From assembly GCA_905182995.1 (NCBI GenBank), contig CAJJDP010000135.1, forward strand, positions 231,999 through 295,998: 64,000 nt of DNA. Reading direction: 5' to 3'. How positions within the stretch are numbered: position 1 is the first letter of the stretch; each line of letters opens with the position of its first letter. The stretch comes from Paramecium octaurelia. Its lineage: Eukaryota; Ciliophora; Oligohymenophorea; Peniculida; Parameciidae. The position numbers and the translations under genes are program-made. Of this stretch, positions 35,540-50,432 are shown in pieces. A model generated the notes under the pieces. It saw only the letters and a program-made list of their open reading frames with translations. It was not told the origin of the DNA and ran no database searches.

Positions 35540-36440
35540 ACATCGATTACGATAATTAATATTCCACCTACCGACATTTTTACAATTTTGATATTCACCT
35601 TAAAGGGTAACTTATTAATCAAACCAAAATCCATCACTCAACTCAATCCATTATCCTCCTTTTAAACGACTACTTTCAGGATAAAATCCACCATCACTAA
35701 GAATGAGCTCAAACTAAAACTTTACATCAATTGAAAGAAAGTAGCAATTTTAGTTATCATCAACAAAATATCCCATCTGCCAACTCTTTTGCCATTCTTA
35801 TATTAACCACGAGAAATAACTTCTGATTGATTCAAAAATCTATCGCTCAACTCAGTCCAATAACTAATTTTATAGAATATAAGGCTATTTTATATTCTAC
35901 ATTAATTCAAACTTTTTATACAAAATATCCCATCTACCAACCTTTCTGCCATCTTAGTATTCACCATAAAAAATAACTTAAAAATAATCACAGAATTCCT
36001 GACTTAACACTTTCCATTCACCATGCTTCTGACTTTTTTTTCATTGTATAATCCTCTACCACTAAAAAATGTTTTAGGTATCAATAAATCTTCTTATTGT
36101 TATATATAAATTCCCATATTCCCTTTTTCTTATCATTCAAGCATTCTACAATTTCATATAATTTAGCTCGACTATAATAATAAAAGTGATTGCAGAATAT
36201 ACCTCGAATATTGCTAAATTAACTCCTTCCATACTCCTTACTTCAAGCCATCATTAATGTATATCAATTTCCTAATTTTTAACTATTCCCACCAACTCCT
36301 CTTAAAACTTCTCCACACCGAGTAGAACTCCACTTCACAGATTATCTATTGTATTATCTCTATACTCCAATCCATTGTAGTTTTCTGATCTAGCCCTTAT
36401 TACTTAATAAAAAAGGATAGCTCAAATTTTCTTTCGCTTT
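35540..36440 (-). pseudogene. 'GEYxNGKxVGRWDI' repeat protein remnant
   Basis: On the minus strand the units GEYQDGRKVGRWDILYK, GQYKNGKRVGRWDILL and GEYQNCKNVGRWNI recur with WIELSDGFWFDQQVTLQ and GLKQGVWKELIQ between them. This is the long tandem-repeat family of Paramecium and Tetrahymena proteins related to MORN/YwqK-type repeats. The frame breaks at least three times with TGAs, so it is a pseudogene. No N-terminal domain is left. Confidence 0.6.
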
Positions 36441-36939
36441 ATCTCTATTAAATTCAGAAATTCAGTTTACATTCTTAAAATTTCTACATCAGATTAAGAG
36501 TATATAATTTCATTGTTCTTTTTTATTTTAATTTGAATTTTCTCTTTCGCGATTTGACATCTGTCTTAATCCCAATTAAAACAATTCATGTTTATCATAA
36601 TCCAAGCTGCAAAGATGGTAAAATCGCTTTAGGAATTATAATCCAGGGTAATTATTGAAGTACCGTTCTAAAAAGAGTAAATTATTATTAAAGGGCTTGC
36701 ATAACCTGTATTATACACATTTTTACTAGAATTATATAACTGTATAGACCATTTTAATAGCAAGGCTAACCTTTTTTATTCTAATTAACTATTTCATGAA
36801 AAAAAGTACGTTATTATCAGTTTATGGATAATAATAATAATTTAGACGGTTGATCTGATTTGAGTAACGCGTAAAAAAATCGTTGAATAGGAAATATTGC
36901 TATTAAGAAGGAGTAACAATATAATACAAATAAATAATA

Positions 36940-37560
36940 TATTTGGTTTTGGAGGAGTAAGTATTTCATTAATGATTTATAATTTTAATATATTGGCAAT
37001 TGACCAATCCATTAGCTTTACATTAATAAATTTTCTAGGTATTAAATTCACCAAATATGGATGAAATATTTGGCTTAAAATTTATTAACTTCAAAATGTC
37101 TAAATATGCCAAGAGGAAGAATTCACTACAGTAAAAGATGCATTTGAAAGATTTGAGATGCAATTATGAGAGAAATGTTGAAAAATTCACGTTATTTAAT
37201 TATTCAATATTTTGAAAATGGTGAATTGTTAAATAATTATAGTAAACATTTGAGTATACATATGGGAGAGTTAATCTATCAAAATCAGTAAATTACCTTA
37301 TCTAGAAATTCACTAATTTGTTTAAGATGTTGGGAAATAACATGGGTGAAATTTAACTCACAAATTCAAAAAAAAATTAGTATTTGGAATTTTGATATAC
37401 ATTATTTTATTATTAAATCAATTACGTTTTCTTTAAAACCTAAAAATTCATATATTTTATGTAGTCAATATTAAGTTTGTAATTTTTTAGATAGTTACGA
37501 ATTTTTTTTCACTATGTATTAATCTGATGTTGATTATCCATTAATTATATATTTATTCTT
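36940..37560 (+). pseudogene. Protein-kinase-family fragment
   Basis: Pieces in adjacent frames: MSKYAKRKNSLQQKMHLKDL / CQEEEFTTVKDAFERFEMQL, then IMREMLKNSRYLIIQYFENG ELLNNYSKHL, which resembles the kinase hinge ('Y-L-I-I-Q-Y-F-E-N-G-E-L'). An ATP-binding loop or HRD/DFG is not identifiable. Broken by frame changes and TGA. Family call is tentative. Confidence 0.35.
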
Positions 37561-38059
37561 TTCATAATTGTCATCCCCCTTTATTTGAATTAATATGAAG
37601 TATAAGGACCTAATAAAAATTAGAAATTTTGATAGGATGAAATAAGGAATGTAAATCAATAAATTTATTAATTCTTTGAATTTCTTTTGCCTTTTTCTTC
37701 CCAATATTATGAATTAAATGAAGGACATGCACAAGTTGTTATTGTTAATTATCTTAAAATTATCATTATAAAATAGAATTAATTTTTCACAATAACAATT
37801 TCTCTCATCAACAATTTTACAAATTACGAAATTACCAATAATTGGAATTAGTATATTAAATTATCTCAATGAGTGATTTTTCGATGCTTCTAGAATTCAT
37901 AATAGATAACTCTCTTAGATTAATTATCTAATCTAAAAACACAAGAAATTTTTTCACATTATTAACAATACCATTTCTTAGTTATTACTCTCGTTTGGTA
38001 GTGGTCTAAAATTAGGAGCAAATAATCATAATATTTTGATATGTATGGTCATCATATCA

Positions 38060-38270
38060 ATTTATAGGATTTCTACAACTCAGACAATACTCCAAAAGTC
38101 CTTTTGTTCCATCGTCACGTTCTACTTTCTCTAACCTATAATTAACCCCACATACCGAAATACTAAGTATGACTTTCCCATTATCGTAATATTCGTACAA
38201 GGATGAACATAAATTGAATTTCGCTGTTTAATTTTGATAAAAACTTATCCAATTTGAGTTATTAATACCT
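38060..38270 (-). pseudogene. Short coding fragment, unidentified
   Basis: About 60 codons in one frame: QNQTAKFNLCSSLYEYYDNG, KVILSISVCGVNYRLEKVER, DDGTKGLLEYCLSCRNPIN then TGA. Clearly protein-like with several Cys. A second minus-strand piece at about 38380-38540 (VTPSFVSSPKTLIVCSVTKW, SGPNCSGGQYI) may be related. Parent family not recognised. Confidence 0.35.
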
Positions 38271-38540
38271 TTGCAATTTAGCAATATTTATTACATAAAA
38301 TACACCAATTTCAAAAATTTTGTAAATTAACTCATTAACAAATTTCCATATGTTAATAAATTTTTTTTTAGGTATATTCCCTCTACACTAGTGCATGATG
38401 TACAACTACAACCAAAGGTCCAGTAGATTAGTCGATTTAATATATTAGCCGCCACTACAATTAGGGCCACTCCATTTCGTAACTGAGCATACTATTAATG
38501 TTTTAGGGCTTGATACAAAAGATGGCGTTACATAATGATA

Positions 38541-39069
38541 ATAATACTGCATAATGGAAAACGATGGAATATTATTTTCTCAAAACTTATTTGCTTTAGT
38601 ATATATGACGAGTAAAAATTGTTTTGATTTTCAATCAGAATTATGAAATAGCTTGAATTGCACTGTGAGTATCTGATAATAAATTATCCATCATAACCAT
38701 CTCCAAAGGGTTAGATTAAAATAAATTGAGATTTCAGAATGAGATTCATTCCAAACTGTTAAACCATCCAAAATTATTTTATGTTTAAAAATAAAAATTG
38801 TCATTTCCTTTGGAGTAGATAAAATGTTCTAATCTCATTGATTATCTTATTTAGATCGTAAAATCCTTTGCCTATATATCAAGACTCTATTAAATAGCAA
38901 AAATAAATACAAACTAAATAGTATACAATTTGTCAAGGCAAATTATTATAGAATGAGTCAAGAATTAATACAATACATATTATATATTTATAAATATCCT
39001 GCTTAAAGCTGAAAAGTTGTATATATCTTAAAGTTAAGAGATTGATTCAACAATTCTGAAAATATCTTA
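38541..39069. other. No gene seen
   Basis: AT-rich with short interrupted frames only. Confidence 0.4.
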
Positions 39070-39340
39070 TAAACTTTTCTAATTATTATACATTTATATG
39101 AAGATCTCTTAAGTTTACAACTGATTTCTGAAAATCTTTAACTCAAAAAAGAATATCTAAAACATTTAAGCAAACTTAGCTGCTTTTATAAAGAAACATC
39201 ATTCAAACATAGAAAAAGGGAGAAAATCATAAAAGAAATATCAATTATTTATGATAATCAATTAAGAAAATAGATACATTAAGGTTACAGGGATATTTGT
39301 TAAGATAAACAGTTTAAATTTTTATCCATTTTTCTTATTT
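39070..39340 (+). pseudogene. Short coding fragment, helical
   Basis: One frame reads YEDLLSLQLISENLQLKKEY, LKHLSKLSCFYKETSFKHRK, REKIIKEISIIYDNQLRKQI, HQGYRDIC. Basic, helical, no start, no known motif. Ends in AT-rich noise. Confidence 0.35.
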
Positions 39341-40931
39341 TGATTTTACATAACAGGGCTTGCAAAAACTTAATTTAAAATTTATTGTATATATTTTAAG
39401 AAATTTTTTAGTATAAAACCTTATTATAATTGTCCTTTTTATATTCAAAATCTATATTATATATTCGCATAATTTTTTTTTTTCGACAATGAAAATTTAG
39501 TAAAGCTGTTTGAAATAGTGATTCTGTCTAAAAGGTCCACTCTTAATTCCTTAAAAGACTTAGGCTTTATTACTATATAATTATTATGAAAACAAATAAT
39601 ATAAAATATAAGAGTCACTTAACTTTCATAGCTTAGAATTTTTGAAAATAAGAAGAGTATAAATGATCATTTTCAAATGAAGAAAGAATAAATATGTTTT
39701 AGACCCTAAATTGAAAAGAAAGCTCATAAGATGAAAATTTAAATTGTTATTGTTTCTAAGATATATTAGAAACCATAATATTGTTTTTAAATCTATTTTT
39801 AGATTTTTTTCAATCCCTTACCGTTCTTTTTAATTTCCTTACTTTAGCAGACCTTCTGCATCTGTTCATGCATGATGAACTGTTTCTTAAATACAATGAG
39901 AAAGGATATTCCAAGGATATCAGCATGTTTTTAGTTAAGAAAATAACATATTTTGAAATTTAAGTTAAATTTGTAATTCAATAGTTTCTTAGAAACTTAT
40001 CTTTACAAGGTTTGCTATTTTAAAGAAATTATTTTTAGGCAATATTTTCGAGTCAACTTAGCTGAGATGATTATGAATTTTTATTGCCAAATATAATTTA
40101 TGGTACTAGATGTCATTAAATTTGTTGAGTAAGTAATTTATTAATTTCCTTAAATATTAAAATATTCTTATTTACTAAAATTATTTTATTATTTATCATT
40201 GTAAATTTTGAAACTTTTGTTGTCTACTCACACCTGATAATAATTAACAAGTCTCAATGATTTTTTCTAAAATTTATTGATTCTCTAATTTATCTAATTT
40301 ATTTCTGAAGAAAATAATTTTCTAAACTACTTATTCCTTCCTATATAAGAATTTTCTTTCAAAACCTAGATATTTTTGCAAAAGTATTTAATTATTTTTG
40401 AATTATTTATAATAGGTAATTAAACAGAGAAATGAAAACTTGAATTCATAAGATTAAGTTCAGAGATTGAATTGTTAAATTCATAAATTTAAGATATTTG
40501 ACATGCGATATTTTTTTTGCTGTGTTCTCCAACCAAAAGTGAACTATCTTTATCATTTTTATCACAATAAATTTTCATAAGCAATTAAGTTATATTTTAT
40601 CTATTTTCTTTAGTTTGTTTAATACTTTAACCTGTTTTTGATATTAAAGCAAAATATATTTGTCATTCTTTTTTGGATGAGCCAAGGAAGTTGTTTCCTT
40701 TTTACCAATATAAATTTAATCCATGTTTTTTCATGTACAGTATACTTTTGATTTTGCTTCGGTTCAAATTTTAGACTATTTATTTTATTTCGAAGTATTC
40801 TAGGCTCTTGAAAAAAAAAATTGCCAATGAATTCTTTGGGTTTAAATTGCTTTATAAGATATGTTTTATTTTTTGACTATTATATATTGGAAAAAAAGTA
40901 ATAGAAATTCAATATTATTGAAATTAAAATA
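39341..40931. other. AT-rich spacer upstream of second WD40 gene
   Basis: No convincing gene over 1.6 kb. A minus-strand coiled fragment at about 39770-39900 (KKQFIMHEQMQKVCQSKEIK) is the only coding-like part. No kinase-domain sequence equivalent to that of the 25.2-kb paralogue was found here. Confidence 0.4.
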
Positions 40932-44479
<3,548 letters not shown>

Positions 44480-44755
44480 ATATTGTGTAAAAAAATTCAG
44501 ATAAATTAATTAAATTTTAAGTTTTAAAATATATTCAAATGAACAATTTGTTCCATCTCTAATTTCTGCATAATTTAAGAATTTTAATACTTTATGATAT
44601 GATTAGTAGGGTTTGATCTAAAATTTAGATAACAAAGATTAAAAGATATATAAATGCCCTCTCAAGTTAAATTATTTTTATAAATATTTTGGTTAAGGAT
44701 TTTTCATCGTGTTTATCAAGGTGATTATGTTAAAGTAAAATCTATTAATAATTTA
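44480..44755. other. Spacer downstream of second WD40 gene
   Basis: AT-rich, no gene recognised. Confidence 0.4.
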
Positions 44756-45430
44756 ATGAATAAAGACAAAAGATATTCCTGTAAAATGTTTCTATTGATG
44801 TGGAAGTTCCTTCCCTTAATAATTTCTATAAAGTCGAATTGTCAGATCGTTGATAAGAAAGTTTCTAATGCTAATTTAAGGAAGATGATAATTAAAAATA
44901 GATTTTTAATACAAACGATCTTTTTCATGCAAAAAGAATAATCAATTAAAAAATAATATTTTATACACTTAAATAAATTTGGAGGATTTTTCAATTATTA
45001 TTTAGCTAAGTATTTTAGTGAATTAGTATAAGCTTAAAGTTTCTTATTTGTCTGATTGGATGGAAGGATTGAGAACGGTATTATATTTTCACTTCTAAAG
45101 TAGATCATCTTCTATTTTCTTAACATTGATTTTGCTCAATTACTGCGAGAATAAGATCTTCTTTTAAAAGTAAATTAATGATATTTATTGCAAAAATCTT
45201 TTAAAGAGGCAGATTTCTTAACAATATGCCAAAGCCTTATTCATAATGGGCTTTTTCTCAGAAAAGATCCCAAAGAGGCAAACAATGACTTAAAGTCTGG
45301 AAGGATTTATAAATTTCAGTAGTATTTATTAGAGTTTCATAAAATCTATTTTCTTTTTTAGTATTTGCATGAAAAGCTGATGAGAACAAAGTGCATTATA
45401 AGAATAAAAAATAAAGATCTATGATTAAGC
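44756..45430 (+). pseudogene. DEP-domain-like gene remnant
   Basis: A frame from ATG 44756 (MNKDKRYSCKMFLLMWKFLP) runs about 100 codons to a TGA near 45055. In another frame a DEP-like second half is legible: IDFAQLLREQDLLLK, then EADFLTICQSLIHNGLFLRK, DPKEANNDLKSGRIYKFQQY. The IC..L...G.....F......Y.F pattern is that of DEP domains, which anchor signalling proteins at membranes. The two parts could be joined by a ~37-nt GT..AG gap. Partial and probably non-functional. Confidence 0.4.
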
Positions 45431-46178
45431 CTAAAATGCCACATTTCATTCTAAAATAACATTTAAATTTTCACTTTTATATTAATTAGTATTATCTAGG
45501 ATTTATATGAAGAGATAACCAAAATACCATAAACAATGATGGTCACAATTTACCCACGAGTTTGAAGTAGTATTTAGTCAAGGAGTGGTGAAGATTGTAA
45601 GAGGAAAAATTTAGTTTATAATGTTTTAAAATTTATCTTTTATTTATAAAAAATATTTACTCATTTTTATTTATCTAGAATAAATAATTGTTTTACAACT
45701 GTGTTTAAAATGGTCAAAAGTATTTCAAAGTGAAACAGCATTATTTAAAAGGGTTTTATAAAATGTATCGATTAAATTGTGTTAATATTGAAAACTTACT
45801 TTTTCAAGGGATCATGTAAGAAAGAATTTAAATTGCCGTACTAATTATTTCTTCGAGCTTTAGCGAGATATAATGAAATGGCAATTGATCCATAAATATA
45901 TTTATGTATTAAAATCATTTGGTATCGTAGATGGTTAAAAGATATCTTACTCTAAAAAAGATTTAAATACAATGATTAGGGAATAATCTTTTTTTTCTGA
46001 GCAATATTTACTTCATAGAATACTTAATCTTAATATTAATATGATTAAGAACATTCGGTAAATGTAGAACTCCCAAATAACGAAGTAATTTAATGGTTAC
46101 ATAAAGGGTGGTTTTTCATTTTTCTTTTGATTTAGAATTCGATTCTTTACTGAATATATATTTTAATGGATAATGGTA
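45431..46178. other. No gene recognised before the assembly gap
   Basis: Short interrupted frames only. Confidence 0.35.
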
Positions 46179-46530
46179 NNNNNNNNNNNNNNNNNNNNNN
46201 NNNNNNNNNNNNNNNNNNNNNNNNNNNNNNNNNNNNNNNNNNNNNNNNNNNNNNNNNNNNNNNNNNNNNNNNNNNNNNNNNNNNNNNNNNNNNNNNNNNN
46301 NNNNNNNNNNNNNNNNNNNNNNNNNNNNNNNNNNNNNNNNNNNNNNNNNNNNNNNNNNNNNNNNNNNNNNNNNNNNNNNNNNNNNNNNNNNNNNNNNNNN
46401 NNNNNNNNNNNNNNNNNNNNNNNNNNNNNNNNNNNNNNNNNNNNNNNNNNNNNNNNNNNNNNNNNNNNNNNNNNNNNNNNNNNNNNNNNNNNNNNNNNNN
46501 NNNNNNNNNNNNNNNNNNNNNNNNNNNNNN
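46179..46530. other. Assembly gap (352 N)
   Basis: Run of N. Any ORF spanning it is artificial. Confidence 0.99.
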
Positions 46531-46679
46531 TTTGAGGTGAATCACTATTATTAATGGATTAATCTGAAAAAAGTATTTAAATTTTTGTAAGTACTTTTGG
46601 AGTCTTTCTCATTTCTCAATTTCCTTTAGCCTCAATTATTATATTTCTAGTAATTCTTCATAGAATTGAAATTAAGTAT

Positions 46680-47320
46680 AGTTAAAAATATAAGGACAGG
46701 GAATCTCGAGTCATATGTGAGCACTATATGAGGTATATTATTGAGAAAAAGTTTTAGGATAAATGGCGAGAACATCATTCCCAAGTCAAGACAAGGAACA
46801 AGATGAAGAAAAGAATCTGGAAGGTATGATAAAAGGATGGCTAACTGCTATATATATGACAAGGCCAGATAATAAAAAAGAAGTCTCCTTATGGGATATA
46901 TGCAAGAATTGAAAATCCAATAGATTAAAAATGATAGGTGGCCAAGTACTAAGTATTGAGAGCCCCCTGATGATTAATCTTAAGGTGGATGTAACAAAAT
47001 GTGGCTAATGAAATATTTTTTAAAATAACAGTTTAGTAGACTATACGAAAAGATTAGTATTCGCACAAAAATAATTAAATTGTGGATGGAATTTTATACA
47101 TACGAAGGCAATAATTTAAGTATATGCTTGTGTTACCTTTATGGGAGGGCTTACCACATAAAACTCTGTTGGTTTAGGATCAGGTTTGTAAAAAATTTAA
47201 ACAGGTTGATGGACAAATATGGGATCTTTCATGAGGAGATAGTTCAATAACAAATTTTTAAACTATGAGAATTATTAATATCCACTGCTGACTAAAAGTA
47301 TGATATAAAATATCATAATG
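46680..47320 (+). pseudogene. Possible retroelement-like remnant
   Basis: Less AT-rich than surroundings. Frames include RESRVICEHYMRYIIEKKFQ and KWREHHSQVKTRNKMKKRIW, then GGCNKMWLMKYFLKQQFSRL YEKISIRTKIIKLWMEFYTY and CWFRIRFVKNLNRLMDKYGI. The first could be the basic linker upstream of a LINE reverse transcriptase, but no reverse transcriptase motif is visible. Low confidence. Confidence 0.3.
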
Positions 47321-47559
47321 GGCTGAATGGACACCTAAATTTCATAGAAAGGTGATTTGATAAATTAGAAGAGCGAGTTATTATTCAACTCTTTTTTAAT
47401 AGGATGATGAATCTAATTTTAGTTGTATAAATTAACTCAGGTTCAATATAATGCTAATCATTGCTAGGGGATAAGCAATTTTTAATAAATCTAAAAAATT
47501 TATAAGTTGATGATGTAAACTTCAAATAATGTTTATCATATTAGCAAATAACTTTTTGA

Positions 47560-48690
47560 GAATGGTATTAACATTAGAAAAGGATATTCAAATCTACCTT
47601 TATATTATCGCTATTTCAATTAGAATTAATATTGTATTTTTGTAAACTAATGATAATAACTATCGAGTATCTCATTTTATCCAAAAAGCATCTTAATGTT
47701 ACCTTTTGAAAGATTACTATTCCTCATTATCAAGATGATTTGAGTTTTGGCTATCGATATTAAAATAAGAAGAAAAATTAAATTGTGCATGAATAAATAT
47801 AATATAGATTAAATAAAATACCAAGCAAATTCTCAATCTTACTTCCAATATATAATAAAAGGTTTATCATCAATTTTTTCCTTTTAAAGTCATTAATAAA
47901 AAGAGGGAGAAAATAGTACTCTTGCATTCAAATTAATTTCTATAATTTTTGGATGGACTGTAGATATATATCAAAAATGTTACTGTGAAGAATTAAATTT
48001 ATAAAGTGAATGCAATTTAGAAATTGTATTTGGACTATTTTAAATACTTGCTAAACTAATAATTGCACATAATTTAATTAATTTTAATGTTAGAATCACT
48101 CATGATAGTGTGCTCATAATATGAAAACAAAGAATTGCACTAATTTTTAGAGCTGTCAAATTTTAAAAGGAACGTCTCCTTAAAATTGTTCGAGTTAAGA
48201 CCCTACATGTTCATGGTTATCTGAGACATCATGTACTTCAACATTAGCAACTTATTTTACGCACAATCGATTATTATTTGCAAAAGCTGCCATCAATTTC
48301 TATTTACTATTTAAATATGATTAATTATTCTACAGTTAAGAATTTATAGAATTACTTTTTAAAATCAGTATTTGAGGTTAAAACTGCATATCATTAATAA
48401 ATTTCATAAATAGCCTGTTTTTTAATGAAATTTATTATAAAAGTATTATAAACATAGATATTATTATAAAAATGTTGTTCTCAAATATTTTCCCTCATTT
48501 TATTACTAAATTATGATTATAACAATAATTTTCAATTTATAAATACATTCTTGTAGATTCTAAGAAAATTCAAAAGGTTAAGAGTATTTTAAATGATAGA
48601 TACAGTTTTAAAAGTAATACTCATTACTGGATATGTACTGCTAAGAAAGAAAAATCTCTTAAATGTTATTTGATTTATCGATAATAATGC
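47560..48690 (+). pseudogene. Long frame with isolated TGA, unidentified
   Basis: From about 47940 to 48690 one frame is interrupted by a single internal TGA (48122): IFGWTVDIYQKCYCEELNLQ, then RIALIFRAVKFQKERLLKIV, RVKTLHVHGYLRHHVLQHQQ, ILRTIDYYLQKLPSISIYYL. Helical, no family recognised. May be a decayed gene; chance is possible in the AT-rich 3' half. Confidence 0.3.
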
Positions 48691-48948
48691 TTTTTGTATA
48701 TAATTATTAGTAATTTATCTCAATAAAATTGTTCTTGGCATGTAGAATTTGAAAATATTCATTTGCACCTTGAGGACATATAATATAATTAACTAAAAAG
48801 TACCTTTTTTGAATAAAATAAGATTAATTGGAATTACGATACCTCTCTTTTAAGAAAAATAACCAATAAATGCTTTTACGTTTAAGATTAATTTAGTAGC
48901 TCATTCTAAATTAAAATCTGAAAATGAATTAAAATACACAATAAACAG

Positions 48949-49665
48949 AAGTTATGACAATAGATGTTAATGAAATGTTATAATTTGGTTTTGCTTTTAG
49001 CATGAGATTTGATCTACAAATGGTTAGTTGGTAAGGCATATCTTTTCTACAGAAAAGCATAATAAGGAAATATATCAGAGGATATATCTATAGGTAAATA
49101 AGGAAAAGATTCATTTCCAAAATGGAGTAGGGTTCCCTTCTTAATTAACATGTCTGAATCTATTAATAGGTAATTATTATAGATTAATCAGATTATCACC
49201 TTAAAGATTAATTATACTAAAGATACTGCAAAATATTAAAAAAAATTTAGCTTATTGGGGGGACCTAATAATTCCTTGAAACTAATAAATTCAGGTACTA
49301 CTCATAAAAGGATTCAGTACTTAGAATTGTTAGATCTTGAACTTTAGGAAAAAACTACATTGAAATTTATATATTTCCTCAGAGTATTATAAATGAAAGA
49401 AATAATTTTACGAAACTATTTAAAACTCCTCTGGGTAGTTAAAAATCTATCAAAGTACTTTAAAATTTCTCAATCAAATAAGATCGAGATTGAAAATAGC
49501 TCTATTTTTACTATGAAATTAATAAAAGCATCAAAATAGAAATTATCTTTAAGTTTTTTCTCTTTCCTTTTAATTACTTCTCAATACTCCTAGTTATTCC
49601 TAATTCAAATTTATGTTAATTCCTTTTTGCCTTTATTAAAAATCGTAATTTGCTCTTATTTTTGA
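48949..49665 (+). pseudogene. Unidentified ORF with one in-frame TGA
   Basis: The frame reads MLMKCYNLVLLLA, TGA (49003-49005), then DLIYKWLVGKAYLFYRKAQQ, GNISEDISIGKQGKDSFPKW, SRVPFLINMSESINRQLLQI, KFSLLGGPNNSLKLINSGTT, HKRIQYLELLDLELQEKTTL, to TGA 49663. Clearly protein-like to about 49450, then hydrophobic. The N-terminal LVLLLA could be a signal or membrane segment. Nearly intact; the TGA may be a point mutation or a sequence error. Confidence 0.45.
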
Positions 49666-49674
49666 AATCAATTA

Positions 49675-50260
49675 TCTTGTTAAATTTCAGATAGTTCTTT
49701 TAATTATTTTCCAACTAATAAACATCTTAGAAGAAGTCATATTCTTTGCTTTCCAGAATTTTTCAGGCCAAATATATTCCTTGCTTTTTGTTTTGTTATT
49801 TCTGTTAAATTTATTCTGAGATTTCAAAATTAAGAAATTAACTTTGCTATCTTTGCCTATATCAAAATTATTTGGTTTTACTAATTTTGAGTAATACTGA
49901 AGCATTTTTGCATTAAATATTTATATTTTACTCTCTATGATATTCGATATTTATATTTAGCTTTTCTTTGAGTACATAGAATTATATTCCTGCTTTTGCT
50001 TATTTATAAAAGCTATCATTTCAATAATAAGATCAAATCACTTTCATTTCAAAGCCTTACGAATCAGGCTTCAAATTCAGGAATTTTTATTTCATTTTTA
50101 CAACATCTCTTACCTACTTAAATTATTCCTTAAAATAGTTCCAATATTTCCTTAATTATTATAAGCAGTCAAAGTAATTGTCTGAATTTCAAGAAGTGTT
50201 TCTTATTCTATTTCACAATAGACGAATAAAAAATAGGTAGAATTTTTTATTTTCATACTG
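49675..50260 (-). pseudogene. Unidentified minus-strand remnant
   Basis: The C-terminal part is clean: IEMIAFINKQKQEYNSMYSK, KSQIQISNIIESKIQIFNAK, MLQYYSKLVKPNNFDIGKDS, KSKEYIWPEKFWKAKNMTSS, to TGA at about 49687. Upstream, ETLLEIQTITLTAYNNQGNI lies in another frame with TGAs between. No family recognised. Confidence 0.35.
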
Positions 50261-50432
50261 TTTATTTTTTTGAATGATTAGAATTTCTTTCCGAACCAAT
50301 AATATTTATAAAATTCTATATAATGTATCAATAAATATTAAAGAAATAGGGGAAGAGTGGCAAACTCATTAATACTGTTTTCTTGAATCCTACTTCCCTA
50401 GTGCTAAGTAAGTTTAATACATAATACATAAT

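Noticed and set aside
46147..46545. ORFs across the N run on both strands
   Set aside because: They consist almost wholly of X from the 352-base gap and carry no sequence information.
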